DNA of 64,000 bases from Candidatus Angelobacter sp. (lineage in GTDB: Bacteria; Bacteroidota; Bacteroidia; Flavobacteriales; Blattabacteriaceae): the NCBI GenBank assembly GCA_035643775.1, contig DASQPV010000016.1, positions 1-64,000 on the forward strand. Reading direction: 5' to 3'. Under the pieces are notes generated by a model. The model had not been told where the DNA came from. It worked only from the letters and a program-made list of their open reading frames with translations, and searched no databases. This document shows, piece by piece, positions 34,115-42,981 of this stretch; position 1 is the stretch's first letter, and each line of letters opens with the position of its first letter. The translations under genes and the position numbers were made by a program.

Positions 34115-35364
34115 AATTAAAAAGAGTAGTAGTTACTGGACTTGGGATCCTTTCCCCAATTGGGAATAATGTAGAAGATTTCTGGTTCTCTCTTGTTAAA
34201 GGAGAAAGCGGAGCTAATTTCATAAAATATTTTGATACTAGTCATTTAAAAACTAGATTTGCATGTTATCTTAAGGAATACTTTCCAGAAAATTTCTTTT
34301 CTAAAAAAGAAATTAGAAAATTAGATTACTGTACTCAATATGGAATTGTTGCATCGGAAGAGGCAATTAAAGACAGTGGTTTAGATTTTTCTAAAGAAAA
34401 TAGAGAACGTATTGGAGTTATTTGGGGATCAGGAATGGGTAGTTTTTCTACGTTAGAATGGGAAATTTCTCACTTCGTTAAAAAGGGATATCCACAATAT
34501 AGTCCATTTTTCATTACTAAAACAATGATAGATATCACGTCAGGTTTTCTGACCATAAAACATGGCCTTCAAGGGCCTAGTTATGCAACTGTTTCCTCTT
34601 GTGCATCTTCAGCAAATGCTCTTGTCCATGCATTTAATATACTCCAATTAGGAAAAACAGATGTTATAATTACTGGAGGATCTGAATCAGCTATCACAGA
34701 AGCTGGTATTGGAGGGTTTAATGCTCTAAATGCTCTTTCTACAAAAAATGAAAAACACAAAAGTGCATCACGTCCTTTTGATAAAAAACGTGATGGTTTT
34801 GTATTGGGAGAAGGAGCAGGAAGTCTGGTACTTGAGGAATATGAACATGCGAAAAGCAGAAACTCTAAAATTTATGCGGAGATAGCTGGTATTGGAATTT
34901 CTTCTGATGCATATCACATTACAGCTCCACATCCTTTGAGTATTGGAATTACGATAGCTATCAAAAATGCTATAAATGATGCAAAAATTAAACCCTCAGA
35001 AGTGGAACATATCAATACGCATGGAACATCTACTTACTTAGGAGATCTATCTGAGATAAGAGCTATTAAAGCTGTTTTTGGAAAAAGCGTTTATAATATT
35101 AATATTAATTCAACAAAATCTATGACTGGACATTTGCTAGGAGCTTCAGGTGCGATAGAATCCGTAGCTTCTATATTACCCCTTTCAAAAAGCATAATTC
35201 CTCCTACTATTAATCTTTCAGAAATTGATGAAGAAATCGATACTAGGTTAAATTTAACGCCTAAAAAAGCTCAAAAAAGAACCCTAAACATTAGCATGTG
35301 CAATAATTTTGGATTAGGGGGACATAATGTATGTATAATATTTAAAAAATATGAGAGATTATAA
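34102..35364 (+). CDS. fabF: Beta-ketoacyl-ACP synthase II
   Basis: Condensing enzyme elongating acyl-ACP with malonyl-ACP. The 420-residue thiolase-fold protein has the nucleophile C167 in SSCASSANA, the first histidine in INTHGTSTYLGD, and KSMTGHLLGASGAIES with the lysine and second histidine. GGSESAITE and the C-terminal NNFGLGGHN are also typical. It follows acpP with a 13-base overlap, and its end overlaps engB by 14 bases. Confidence 0.96.
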   Translation: MPRLKLKRVVVTGLGILSPIGNNVEDFWFSLVKGESGANFIKYFDTSHLKTRFACYLKEYFPENFFSKKEIRKLDYCTQYGIVASEEAIKDSGLDFSKENRERIGVIWGSGMGSFSTLEWEISHFVKKGYPQYSPFFITKTMIDITSGFLTIKHGLQGPSYATVSSCASSANALVHAFNILQLGKTDVIITGGSESAITEAGIGGFNALNALSTKNEKHKSASRPFDKKRDGFVLGEGAGSLVLEEYEHAKSRNSKIYAEIAGIGISSDAYHITAPHPLSIGITIAIKNAINDAKIKPSEVEHINTHGTSTYLGDLSEIRAIKAVFGKSVYNININSTKSMTGHLLGASGAIESVASILPLSKSIIPPTINLSEIDEEIDTRLNLTPKKAQKRTLNISMCNNFGLGGHNVCIIFKKYERL

Positions 35365-35962
35365 TATCCATAGTGTAAAATTTATATCAAGCAGTAAAAA
35401 ATTCTCAAAAATTCCATTATTTAATTTAGCGGAATATGCTTTCTTCGGCAGATCTAATGTAGGAAAATCGAGTTTAATCAATATGATCCTGAATAGAAAA
35501 AATTTAGCTCGAACATCTTCTTATCCAGGTAAAACCAGATTAATTAATCATTATATCGTAGATAAAAAGTGGATCTTGGCTGATCTTCCTGGATATGGTT
35601 ATTCTAAAGTCTCTAAAAAAGAGAGATTTAATTTTCACCAATCAATTTTTGATTATATCTTAAAAAGAAGAACCCTTTTATGCTTATTCAATTTGATTGA
35701 TAATAGATTTCCACCTAAAAATATAGATATAAGTTTTATGAGATGGTTAGGTAAAAAACAAATACCTTTTTGTCTTGTTTTTACCAAAACAGATAAAGTA
35801 AATAAAGACCTTTGCCAGAAGAATATTGAGCGATATAAAAGAATTCTTATTAATGAATGGAAGATTTCTCCTATTTTGTTTAAAACTTCTTCAAAAACAA
35901 AACAAGGAAGAGAAGATATACTAAAGTATATTTATCATACGAACATAAACATTTTAGATTAA
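35351..35962 (+). CDS. engB: GTP-binding protein EngB (YsxC), ribosome assembly
   Basis: A 203-residue TrmE-Era-type GTPase assisting 50S assembly. Motifs seen are G1 GRSNVGKSS, the switch region SYPGKTRLINHY, G3 DLPGYGYSK, and TKTDK as the base-recognition motif. It overlaps fabF by 14 bases and its 3' end overlaps the convergent aroQ gene by nine bases, another sign of compaction. Confidence 0.95.
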   Translation: MRDYNIHSVKFISSSKKFSKIPLFNLAEYAFFGRSNVGKSSLINMILNRKNLARTSSYPGKTRLINHYIVDKKWILADLPGYGYSKVSKKERFNFHQSIFDYILKRRTLLCLFNLIDNRFPPKNIDISFMRWLGKKQIPFCLVFTKTDKVNKDLCQKNIERYKRILINEWKISPILFKTSSKTKQGREDILKYIYHTNINILD

Positions 35963-36379
35963 AGCCATAATAGCTAACTCGTAAGAGCGCAAACCAAAAC
36001 CACAAATACTTCCATCACATACGGAAGAGATGAATGATTGCTTTCTGTAGTGTTCTCTTGCATAAATATTTGTCATATGGACTTCTATTACTTTAGAAGG
36101 GATGGATCGTATAGCGTCCGCTATGGCAATAGAAGTGTGTGTATATGCTCCTGCATTAAGCACAATACCTACTTCTGTAGAAAATCCAACTTCTTGGAGT
36201 AAATCCACAATACTTCCTTCATGGTTACTCTGACGATAAATAATCTCTATTCCAGAAAAATATTTTTTTTTTTTAAGGGTTTCGAAAAAACTTTCAAATC
36301 GTACCAGACCATAAAAGTCAGGTTCTCTTTTCCCTAAAAGATTTAAATTTGGTCCATTCACAATAATTACTCTTTTCAT
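35954..36379 (-). CDS. aroQ: 3-dehydroquinate dehydratase, type II
   Basis: Third step of the shikimate pathway. The 141-residue dodecameric-type enzyme shows the N-terminal GPNLNLLGKREPDFYG (catalytic Arg and Tyr), NHEG, NAGAYTHTSIAIADAI and EVHMTNIYAREHYR with the catalytic His. It is transcribed convergently to engB. Its 5' side faces a 361-base spacer before bamA. It indicates that chorismate is still made, feeding aromatic amino acids and menaquinone. Confidence 0.95.
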   Translation of the reverse strand: MKRVIIVNGPNLNLLGKREPDFYGLVRFESFFETLKKKKYFSGIEIIYRQSNHEGSIVDLLQEVGFSTEVGIVLNAGAYTHTSIAIADAIRSIPSKVIEVHMTNIYAREHYRKQSFISSVCDGSICGFGLRSYELAIMALI

Positions 36380-36740
36380 TTAGTTTTTTTTTAATAAACC
36401 AAGAGGTCGTAAATTATTAAATTTGAGAATAGCCATGTAAAAAAATTAAAAATATTTTGATAGACAAAAATTCAATAGAGGTATGGGAATATTGATGAAA
36501 CATTCCCTAAATTTATAGATTTCTAGCTAGTTTTAACCAGAAAACATTAGAAATTAAGAAAAAATAATAAAGATTTAAATTTTGCTCTAAACTGTATCAA
36601 TGATTATTATTGATACATACACTGTTGTGTAGGTCCCATAATTTATCCTTTAATAATTTCTTACATTAATTTATTTTACTCTAGTTAAAAATTAGGGCTT
36701 TTTAAAGACCAAAAGGTTCGAAATTTAGAAAATAAAGCGA
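36380..36740. other. 361-base intergenic spacer upstream of bamA, no recognisable gene
   Basis: Both strands were read and are broken by stops. It must contain the aroQ and bamA promoters. It holds an inverted repeat at 36594-36616. Two related segments lie near its ends: CCAAGAGGTCGTAAATTATT from 36399 and CCAAAAGGTTCGAAATTTAG from 36709. A third related copy lies at 53746. In free-living Flavobacteria uppS often precedes bamA; I could not recognise its remains here. Confidence 0.5.
36594..36616. repeat. 8-bp inverted repeat
   Basis: GTATCAAT and ATTGATAC are perfect complements separated by the 7-base loop GATTATT. It could be a transcription terminator-like hairpin for the rightward or leftward transcript, or an operator, but no T-tract follows directly. 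In such AT-rich DNA a chance occurrence is possible. Confidence 0.4.
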
Positions 36741-39149
36741 ATGAAATATAATTTTTTTTTATGTTTCTTATTTTTTATATTGCCTACCATAGGATATGGG
36801 TATAAATATAAAAAAGAGAGTACTTACATCTTATCTGGGGTTAAGATCAAAGGACTTTATCGAAATTATGTTAAAAAAAAAATTATTAACATAATTTATC
36901 CTAAAATAGGGAAGGAAATAAAAGGAAAAAAAAATAATGATTTTATAAAAGATCTGTGGAAGACTAATCTTTTAAAAAATATCTTTGTTTTTGTGGAAAA
37001 AATAAAAGGAAAAAAAATTTTTTTTCAAATTATTCTCGAAGAAGTAGATAAGCTCTCTGATTTAAATTTAAAAGGAACTGGACTCTCCAGTCAAAAATTT
37101 AATGTTAAAATTGGTAGTAAAATAAATGGAGATTTTCTTAGTTATCTTAAAAAAGACATACGAAAGTATTATATAAAAAAGGGATTTCCCTATGTATATG
37201 TAATAGTAAATACTGAAAATAGGAAGAAAGAAGCCTTTTTAAAGATTCATGTACAAAAAGGACCTGGAATAAGGATAAAAAAAATTTTTTTGGAAGGTAA
37301 TAAAAAGGTATCAAGTGAAGAACTTCTTAGATCAAGAATAAAAAAAGTTAAATTATTAGATATCTTGAATAAAAAGAAATCAACTTATGTAACAGAAGTT
37401 GAAAAAGATATTATAGATAAATACCAATCTTTGGGATTTATAGATGCACATATAGTCTCAAAATCTCTTTTGAGATTAGATGAAAAAAATTTTTTGCTAA
37501 AAATAAAGCTATATGAAGGTAAAAGATATATCATAGGAGATGTTTCGTTTATTGGAAACACTATCTTAGAAAAAAAAAAATTATTGAATTTTGAAAAGGG
37601 AGATACTTATAATCCTATTGGAATAATAGAAAGTACAGAAGACCCAAAAAACGAATCTAGTATTTATTCTCTTTATTTAAATAAAGGGTATTATTTCTCT
37701 AAGGTCTTTCCAGTAGAAAAATCTGTTAAAGATCATAAAGTTTATGTAGAAGTTAGGATAGAAGAAGGAAGATTAACTTTTTTTGACAGAATTACTTTTT
37801 CTGGAAATTTTGTCACTAAAGATCATGTAATTATCAGAGAACTGAAAACTATTCCTGGTGATGTCTTTTCCGAAAGAAATATAAAACAGACCTTTTTACA
37901 TTTAATAAGGTTAGGAATTTTTGACCATAATATTTTACCATTTTTTATGGAAAATAAGAATAAAAATACTGTAGATCTTGAATGGAAACTAAAGGAAAAA
38001 GTATCTGGTAAATTTAAAATACAAGGTGGATATGTAGGTAATCAGTTAATAGGAAATTTAAATATTTATTTAAATAATCTATCTTTAGAGAATCTTCTTA
38101 AAAAAAGATTTTATCATTTACTACCTCAAGGTAATGGACAATGGTTATCCTTATCTGCTCAAGTTTCTAAAAATTTTCAATATTATGGATTTTCTTTCAC
38201 TGACCCTTGGCTAGGAAAGTATTTTCCAACTTCTTTTACCTTTGAAGGAAACTATTCACAAAACAGTAAAATAGTGAAGTATGATTTTAATCATCTAAAT
38301 AAAAAAGATTATTTTCAACCAGAAAAAAATAAAAATATTGGATTTTCATCTGGAATATCTAGGAGGTTAAAATGGCCAGACGATTATTTTTCTTGGGCAG
38401 CTTTTGTTAATTATAATAATTACCATTATTCGTATGGAGAAGAATGGTCTTTCAAAGATTTATCCAAAGTAAAGGGAATACATGACTTGAGATATTCATT
38501 TTCATTGAATAGAACATCTTCCGGACCAGATCCTATTTTTAAGGTAAGCGGGTCCGAATTTGACCTAACAACTGTTTTTACTATTCCATATTCTCTTTTA
38601 CATAGAAAAAAAAATAAATATCCCCAAAAATGGGTGGAATATTTCAAAATAAAACTTAAAACTTATTGGTATAAGAGTTTTCTACAAAAATTTGTGTTAA
38701 AAACTGGAGGAGAGGTAGGATTTTTAATGAATTACAATAAATATAAAGAGATACCCTCATTCCAAAGATTTTTCATTGGAGGATATGAATCCACAAATCT
38801 TAAAAGTGGTAAAGATTATATTTCTTTAAGAGGATATCCTAATCCAGGAATATTTGGAGGAATTTCTCCTAAAATAGGGGGATTATTTTATAATAGAATC
38901 CTTCTGGAAGTTCGTTACCCTATTATTATGAATGAATCTGGAATAATTTGGTTATTAGGTTTTTTGGAAGGGGGAAATGTTTACTCTCATTATAATTTTT
39001 ATAAAACATTTCAACTAAAAAAATCTATTGGATTAGGATTCAGAACTTTTTTCCCAATTTTTGGGACTTTAGGCGTTGATTTTGGATATGGTTTAGATCA
39101 AAAAACAGAAAACGTCCATAAATGGCAAATACATCTTATCCTTGGGTAA
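36741..39149 (+). CDS. bamA: Outer membrane protein assembly factor BamA
   Basis: An 802-residue Omp85 protein that inserts beta-barrels into the outer membrane. The first 20 residues (MKYNFFLCFLFFILPTIGYG) look like a signal peptide. POTRA-like repeats follow to about residue 425, with IFLEGNKKVSSEELLR, VSFIGNTILEKKKLL and ITFSGNFVTKDHVIIREL. The C-terminal barrel contains the surface-loop signature region SLRGYPNPGIFG and ends FGYGLDQKTENVHKWQIHLILG. Its retention with OmpH directly downstream shows that an outer membrane with proteins is kept. Confidence 0.93.
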   Translation: MKYNFFLCFLFFILPTIGYGYKYKKESTYILSGVKIKGLYRNYVKKKIINIIYPKIGKEIKGKKNNDFIKDLWKTNLLKNIFVFVEKIKGKKIFFQIILEEVDKLSDLNLKGTGLSSQKFNVKIGSKINGDFLSYLKKDIRKYYIKKGFPYVYVIVNTENRKKEAFLKIHVQKGPGIRIKKIFLEGNKKVSSEELLRSRIKKVKLLDILNKKKSTYVTEVEKDIIDKYQSLGFIDAHIVSKSLLRLDEKNFLLKIKLYEGKRYIIGDVSFIGNTILEKKKLLNFEKGDTYNPIGIIESTEDPKNESSIYSLYLNKGYYFSKVFPVEKSVKDHKVYVEVRIEEGRLTFFDRITFSGNFVTKDHVIIRELKTIPGDVFSERNIKQTFLHLIRLGIFDHNILPFFMENKNKNTVDLEWKLKEKVSGKFKIQGGYVGNQLIGNLNIYLNNLSLENLLKKRFYHLLPQGNGQWLSLSAQVSKNFQYYGFSFTDPWLGKYFPTSFTFEGNYSQNSKIVKYDFNHLNKKDYFQPEKNKNIGFSSGISRRLKWPDDYFSWAAFVNYNNYHYSYGEEWSFKDLSKVKGIHDLRYSFSLNRTSSGPDPIFKVSGSEFDLTTVFTIPYSLLHRKKNKYPQKWVEYFKIKLKTYWYKSFLQKFVLKTGGEVGFLMNYNKYKEIPSFQRFFIGGYESTNLKSGKDYISLRGYPNPGIFGGISPKIGGLFYNRILLEVRYPIIMNESGIIWLLGFLEGGNVYSHYNFYKTFQLKKSIGLGFRTFFPIFGTLGVDFGYGLDQKTENVHKWQIHLILG

Positions 39150-39194
39150 TTAATATTTTTTATTTTTTTTTTAGAATTTTAAATATTTTAATAT

Positions 39195-39707
39195 ATGAAA
39201 AAAAAAATTATTTTTATTTTTTCTCTTTTTTTATTTTCTCTATTTTGCATTTCTTTAGCCAGAAAAGAAACTAAAAAGTGTCTAAATACAGAAGAAGTCT
39301 GTCTAAATACAGAAGAAATTATAGAAAGAATTACAGAAATAGATAAGGTAAAAGAAAAATTAGAAAAAATTGGGAAATACCACAAAAATATTTTGGATCA
39401 AATAGAAGAAGAAATCCAGAAAACAATGGAAAAATTTAAAGATCAAGATTCTGTAGAATTAAAAGTAGAACTGGAAAATCTCCAAAAAAGAGGAGAAGTT
39501 TATCAGAGAATTGCTTTTGATGACTTAAATCAAAAACAAAAAGCTCTTATGGATCCACTCTACAAAAAAATGGAAAATGCGATTAATAGAGTTATGGAAA
39601 AAGATAAAAGCATAATTAGAGTGATTGATTGTAGTCCTGGAAAATGCGTTTTAGTGAATAGGGGCTCTGATATAACAAAAAATGTTAAAAAAGAACTTGG
39701 TATTTAG
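39195..39707 (+). CDS. OmpH/Skp family periplasmic chaperone
   Basis: A 170-residue protein with a signal peptide (about 1-22, hydrophobic core IIFIFSLFLFSLFCISLA) followed by a long charged helix-rich region (about 45-140), the coiled-coil tentacles of Skp/OmpH chaperones that escort outer membrane proteins to BamA. It directly follows bamA, the standard order in Bacteroidota. Residues about 29-41 contain an internal repeat (CLNTEEV then CLNTEEI) from a 21-base tandem duplication. Sequence identity to the family is low, so the call leans on architecture and synteny. Confidence 0.82.
   Translation: MKKKIIFIFSLFLFSLFCISLARKETKKCLNTEEVCLNTEEIIERITEIDKVKEKLEKIGKYHKNILDQIEEEIQKTMEKFKDQDSVELKVELENLQKRGEVYQRIAFDDLNQKQKALMDPLYKKMENAINRVMEKDKSIIRVIDCSPGKCVLVNRGSDITKNVKKELGI
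39279..39317 (+). repeat. 21-bp period tandem duplication inside ompH
   Basis: TGTCTAAATACAGAAGAA occurs at 39279-39296 and again at 39300-39317, a period of 21 bases (seven codons), so the frame is preserved and the protein gains a repeated CLNTEE segment just after the signal peptide. Confidence 0.85.
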
Positions 39708-39720
39708 GGTGTAATAAATG

Positions 39721-39801
39721 TGCGGGTGAAGGGACTTGAACCCCCATGCATAAAGCACCAGATCCTAAGTCTAGCGTGTCTACCAATTTCACCACACCCG
39801 C
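39721..39801 (-). tRNA. tRNA-Leu(TAG)
   Basis: Minus-strand class II tRNA of 81 nt with acceptor GCGGGTG pairing CACCCGC and discriminator A. The D-arm GTGAAATTGGTAGACAC is typical of tRNA-Leu. The anticodon loop CTTAGGA carries TAG, a variable arm is present, and the T-arm holds GGTTCAAGTCC. It lies 13 bases after the ompH stop. Confidence 0.94.
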
Positions 39802-39819
39802 AGAGCCATATTTCTTCTT

Positions 39820-39912
39820 TTATTTCTTCTTTTTATGTCTATTTAGCCTACTCCTTTTTTTTCTTTTATGAGTTGCAATTTTTCTTCTTTTTCTTTTTCT
39901 CCCGTTTGGCAT
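39820..39912 (-). CDS. 30-residue highly basic protein, Bacteroidota-conserved, probably ribosomal
   Basis: A 30-codon minus-strand gene with ATG at 39910-39912. The product begins MPNGRKRKRRKIATHKRKKR and ends in NRHKKKK, over half Lys/Arg. I recall near-identical peptides (of the MPxGKKRKRHKVATHKRKKR type) in many Bacteroidota genomes, usually unannotated. They are good candidates for a small large-subunit ribosomal protein (possibly the one called bL38), but I cannot confirm the name. It sits between tRNA-Leu and rnr. Conservation of the reading frame in so eroded a genome argues for function. Confidence 0.75.
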   Translation of the reverse strand: MPNGRKRKRRKIATHKRKKRSRLNRHKKKK

Positions 39913-40079
39913 AGTTTTTATTTTTTTTTATATGATATATAATTTTTTTGGAACATAATTAAGCTTGTTCCGTTTTTTTTAAAAAAAACTTTTAACAAAA
40001 ATCTCTAAAGTATTTTTATTCATATGATGAACTAAGTAGTAGATAAGCTATATGAAGAATTTTTATTATCCTTAAAAAA

Positions 40080-42026
40080 ATGGGTAAAAATGATAAAAAA
40101 AATGGATGTTTTCATGTAGGTAGGATTTTCATTACCCATTTTGGATATGCCTTTGTAAGTGTATATGGTCTTGAAAAAGATATATTTATTCCTAAAAATA
40201 AAACGGAACAAGCTTTAGGAGGAGATAAGGTTATCGTAAAAATTAAAAAAAAAAATAGACTTGAAGGTCAAGTAGTATATCTTCTTGATATTAAAAAAAA
40301 ATATTATTTAGGTACGTTAAGTTTAGCTAAAACGACATCTTATGGATTTGTCCAGGCAGATAATAATTATATTAACGTAGATATTTTTATTTCAGAAAAA
40401 AATTTTAATAAAGCAAAGAATAAAGATAAGGTTATCGTGGAGTGGGAAAAAACCTCGACCCAGCCTAATATTATAGAAATATTAGGGGTATCTGGATTTC
40501 AGAAAACAGAAATTTCTGCTATATTAATTGAATATGGATGGCCGTCTCGGAAAGTTGAAATAGAATCAAAAAAAATCCCAGAAAAAATTAGTTTAGAAGA
40601 AATAAGACTTAGAAGAGACTTGAGATCAGAAATAACTTTTACCGTAGATCCATTTGATGCAAAAGATTTTGACGACGCTCTATCATTAAAAAAACTTGGA
40701 GAAAATACTTGGGAAATAGGAGTACATATTTCTGATGTTTCTTATTATCTTATAGAAGGAAGTTTACTTGACTTGGAAGCTTCCAAACGTGCTACATCAA
40801 TCTATTTTGTAGATTTTGTAGTTCCAATGTTACCAAAAATTTTATCTAACCATCTTTGTTCTCTACTTCCCAACTCAGAAAGACTTTGTTTTTCTGCCAT
40901 TTTTGAAATTAACAAAAAAGCTAAACTTTTAAAAAGTTGGTTTGGAAAAACCATTATAAAGTCATACAAAAGATTTACTTATGCAGAAGTGCAAGAAATA
41001 ATAGAAAAATATTCTGGAACTTTTTTTGAAGAAATTCTTATTCTAGAAAAATTAGCCCAAAAATTAAGAAAAGAACGATTAGATAAAGGATCTATAAACT
41101 TTAATAAATCAGAAATTAAATTTATTTTAGATGGACACCATAATCCTAAAAAAATTTGTTTAAAAAAAAACAAAATGGCAAATTTTGTTATTGAAGAATT
41201 CATGCTATTAGCAAATAAAAAGGTATCAGAATTTGTAAGTATACATGTAAAAAAAAAGTTAAGCACTTACATTTATAGGGTGCATGATAAACCCAACTCA
41301 GAAAAATTGTTAGTATTAAAGAAAATAATAAAAACATTGGGATATACAATAAATCTAAGAAATCGTAAAACTATTTCTTATTCAATGAATTCTTTATTAG
41401 AATCCGTTAAAAATAAACCAGAGGAAAATCTTATTATTACTTTTGCTATGCAAGCTATGAGTAAAGCGAAGTATTCGACAAATAATATTGGACATTATGG
41501 TCTATTTTTTGATTATTATAGCCATTTTACATCTCCTATTAGAAGATATTCCGATATTATGGCCCATCGTTTATTAGATATCTATTTAAAAAATGGAAAA
41601 TCTCCATCAAAAGAGATATACGAAAAAAAAGCGGAACATTGCAGTTCTAAAGAAAAAATAGCCTATGAAGTGGAACGAGTTTACATAAAATACATGCAGT
41701 TAAAATACATTGAATGTATTCATGGAAATGAATTTGAAGGAATAATATCTGGATTTAACGAATTTGGAATTTCTGTAGAATTAGAAATATCAAAAGCAAT
41801 ATCAAAAGTTGAAGGAATTATACTTCTTCGTAATATGAAGGATGATAATTATGCATTTTATCCTACTAAATACAGAGTAATAGGTGAAAAATACGGACGT
41901 AGCTACCATTTAGGACAAAGGGTCCTAGTAAAAGTAGAAGAGGTTAATATAGAAAAAAGAACCATTAACTTCCAGTTGAAAAAAAACTTAAATAATGAAT
42001 ACAATAATAATTCAAGTAGAAAATAG
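40080..42026 (+). CDS. rnr: Ribonuclease R, missing the N-terminal winged-helix domain
   Basis: 3'-5' exoribonuclease of the RNB family, acting in RNA decay and rRNA quality control. The 648 residues start at the cold-shock domains (GRIFITHFGYAFVSV and IFIPKN), continue into the RNB catalytic domain with TVDPFDAKDFDDALSL (metal-binding aspartates), YYSHFTSPIRRYSDIMAHR, and end in an S1 domain (FEGIISGFNEFGISVEL). Homologues have about 80 more N-terminal residues. Reading in frame upstream gives a decayed-looking stretch (FYSYDELSSR, stop, AI, stop, RIFIILKK) with stops at 40044 and 40053, so the true start is probably ATG 40080. It overlaps rplY by 32 bases. Confidence 0.93.
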   Translation: MGKNDKKNGCFHVGRIFITHFGYAFVSVYGLEKDIFIPKNKTEQALGGDKVIVKIKKKNRLEGQVVYLLDIKKKYYLGTLSLAKTTSYGFVQADNNYINVDIFISEKNFNKAKNKDKVIVEWEKTSTQPNIIEILGVSGFQKTEISAILIEYGWPSRKVEIESKKIPEKISLEEIRLRRDLRSEITFTVDPFDAKDFDDALSLKKLGENTWEIGVHISDVSYYLIEGSLLDLEASKRATSIYFVDFVVPMLPKILSNHLCSLLPNSERLCFSAIFEINKKAKLLKSWFGKTIIKSYKRFTYAEVQEIIEKYSGTFFEEILILEKLAQKLRKERLDKGSINFNKSEIKFILDGHHNPKKICLKKNKMANFVIEEFMLLANKKVSEFVSIHVKKKLSTYIYRVHDKPNSEKLLVLKKIIKTLGYTINLRNRKTISYSMNSLLESVKNKPEENLIITFAMQAMSKAKYSTNNIGHYGLFFDYYSHFTSPIRRYSDIMAHRLLDIYLKNGKSPSKEIYEKKAEHCSSKEKIAYEVERVYIKYMQLKYIECIHGNEFEGIISGFNEFGISVELEISKAISKVEGIILLRNMKDDNYAFYPTKYRVIGEKYGRSYHLGQRVLVKVEEVNIEKRTINFQLKKNLNNEYNNNSSRK

Positions 42027-42528
42027 GAAAAATTTAGGTAAAAAAGCCAGAAAAATTTTGCTAAATTCTGGAAAAATTCCCTGTGTCCTTTATGGAGTAA
42101 AGGAGAATATTTTATTTTCTGTCCAATCAGAACTCTTTAAAAAGTTAATTTATCCTTCCATTGTTTTCCTTGAATTTATCGAGGATAAGAAAAAAATTAG
42201 ATCGATTCTAAAGGAGATCCAATTCCATCCAGTGTATGATACTATTTTACATGCGGATTTCTACAAATTATTGGAAGGTCAAAAAATGGAATTGGAAGTA
42301 CCGATAAAAATTATAGGTCGTTCTATGGGAATAGGTAAGGGAGGAAAAATCAACATTTTTTTAAAAACTCTTAAAATAAGAGCTCTTCCTGAAAAAATGC
42401 CTAATTATATAGAATTAGATATTACGGATATTGACATAGGAGCTCGTCTTAGAGTTAAAGATATTTTAACTAAAAAAAAATATAAAATATTAAACGATAA
42501 TGAATCTGTTATTTTAACAATAAAATAA
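41995..42528 (+). CDS. rplY: Large-subunit ribosomal protein bL25 (CTC form)
   Basis: 5S rRNA-binding ribosomal protein of 177 residues. The N-terminal L25 domain shows VENRKNLGKKARKILLNSGKIPCVLYG and the second (TL5/CTC) domain shows IQFHPVYDTILHADFYKL, VPIKIIGRSMGIGKGGKI and LPEKMPNYIELDITDIDIG. It is slightly shorter than free-living Flavobacteria homologues because the C-terminal tail is trimmed. It overlaps rnr by 32 bases; tadA follows six bases later. Confidence 0.94.
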   Translation: MNTIIIQVENRKNLGKKARKILLNSGKIPCVLYGVKENILFSVQSELFKKLIYPSIVFLEFIEDKKKIRSILKEIQFHPVYDTILHADFYKLLEGQKMELEVPIKIIGRSMGIGKGGKINIFLKTLKIRALPEKMPNYIELDITDIDIGARLRVKDILTKKKYKILNDNESVILTIK

Positions 42529-42534
42529 AATTTA

Positions 42535-42981
42535 ATGATTTTTTCGCCTGATTTTTACTTTATGAAGATAGCTTTGAAAGAAGCTAAATGTGCTTTTGAA
42601 AAGGACGAAATACCAATCGGTGCTGTAATTGTTCGAAACGAAAAAATTATCACAAAAGCACATAACCTTGTGGAAAGATTAAGCAATGTGACTGCGCATG
42701 CAGAAATGCAGTCAATTATTTTAGCTTCTCAAATAGAAGGTAAATATTTACAAAAATGTACCATATATGTAACTTTAGAACCTTGTTTTATGTGTACAGG
42801 GGCTCTGTTTTGGACAAAAATAAAAAGAGTAGTATTTGGAGCAAAAGATAGAAAAATGAGAAATGAAATGCATTTTTTACATCCTAGAACAACAATTACT
42901 CAAGGAATAATGGAAAAAGAATGTAAAGACATTTTACAAAAATTCTTTCTTACTAAAAGAAAAAATAATTTAGTCACCTAA
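42535..42981 (+). CDS. tadA: tRNA(Arg) A34 adenosine deaminase
   Basis: Zinc deaminase converting wobble adenosine 34 to inosine in tRNA-Arg(ACG). The 148-residue protein has H55-A-E57 and P-C84-FM-C87, the zinc-binding and proton-shuttle residues, plus [10 protein letters not shown]. It follows rplY by six bases and overlaps the convergent rpoD end by 12. The target tRNA-Arg(ACG) is not in this window; the tRNA-Arg at 48552 has anticodon TCT. Confidence 0.94.
   Translation: MIFSPDFYFMKIALKEAKCAFEKDEIPIGAVIVRNEKIITKAHNLVERLSNVTAHAEMQSIILASQIEGKYLQKCTIYVTLEPCFMCTGALFWTKIKRVVFGAKDRKMRNEMHFLHPRTTITQGIMEKECKDILQKFFLTKRKNNLVT

Noticed and set aside
36709-36736. GGTTCGAAAT as a tRNA T-arm
   Set aside because: The flanks cannot form a T-stem or acceptor stem, and no anticodon arm is present upstream.
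39720-39914. 64-codon plus-strand frame across tRNA-Leu
   Set aside because: It runs antisense through the tRNA and the small basic protein gene; its T-rich codons only mirror the A-rich opposite strand.
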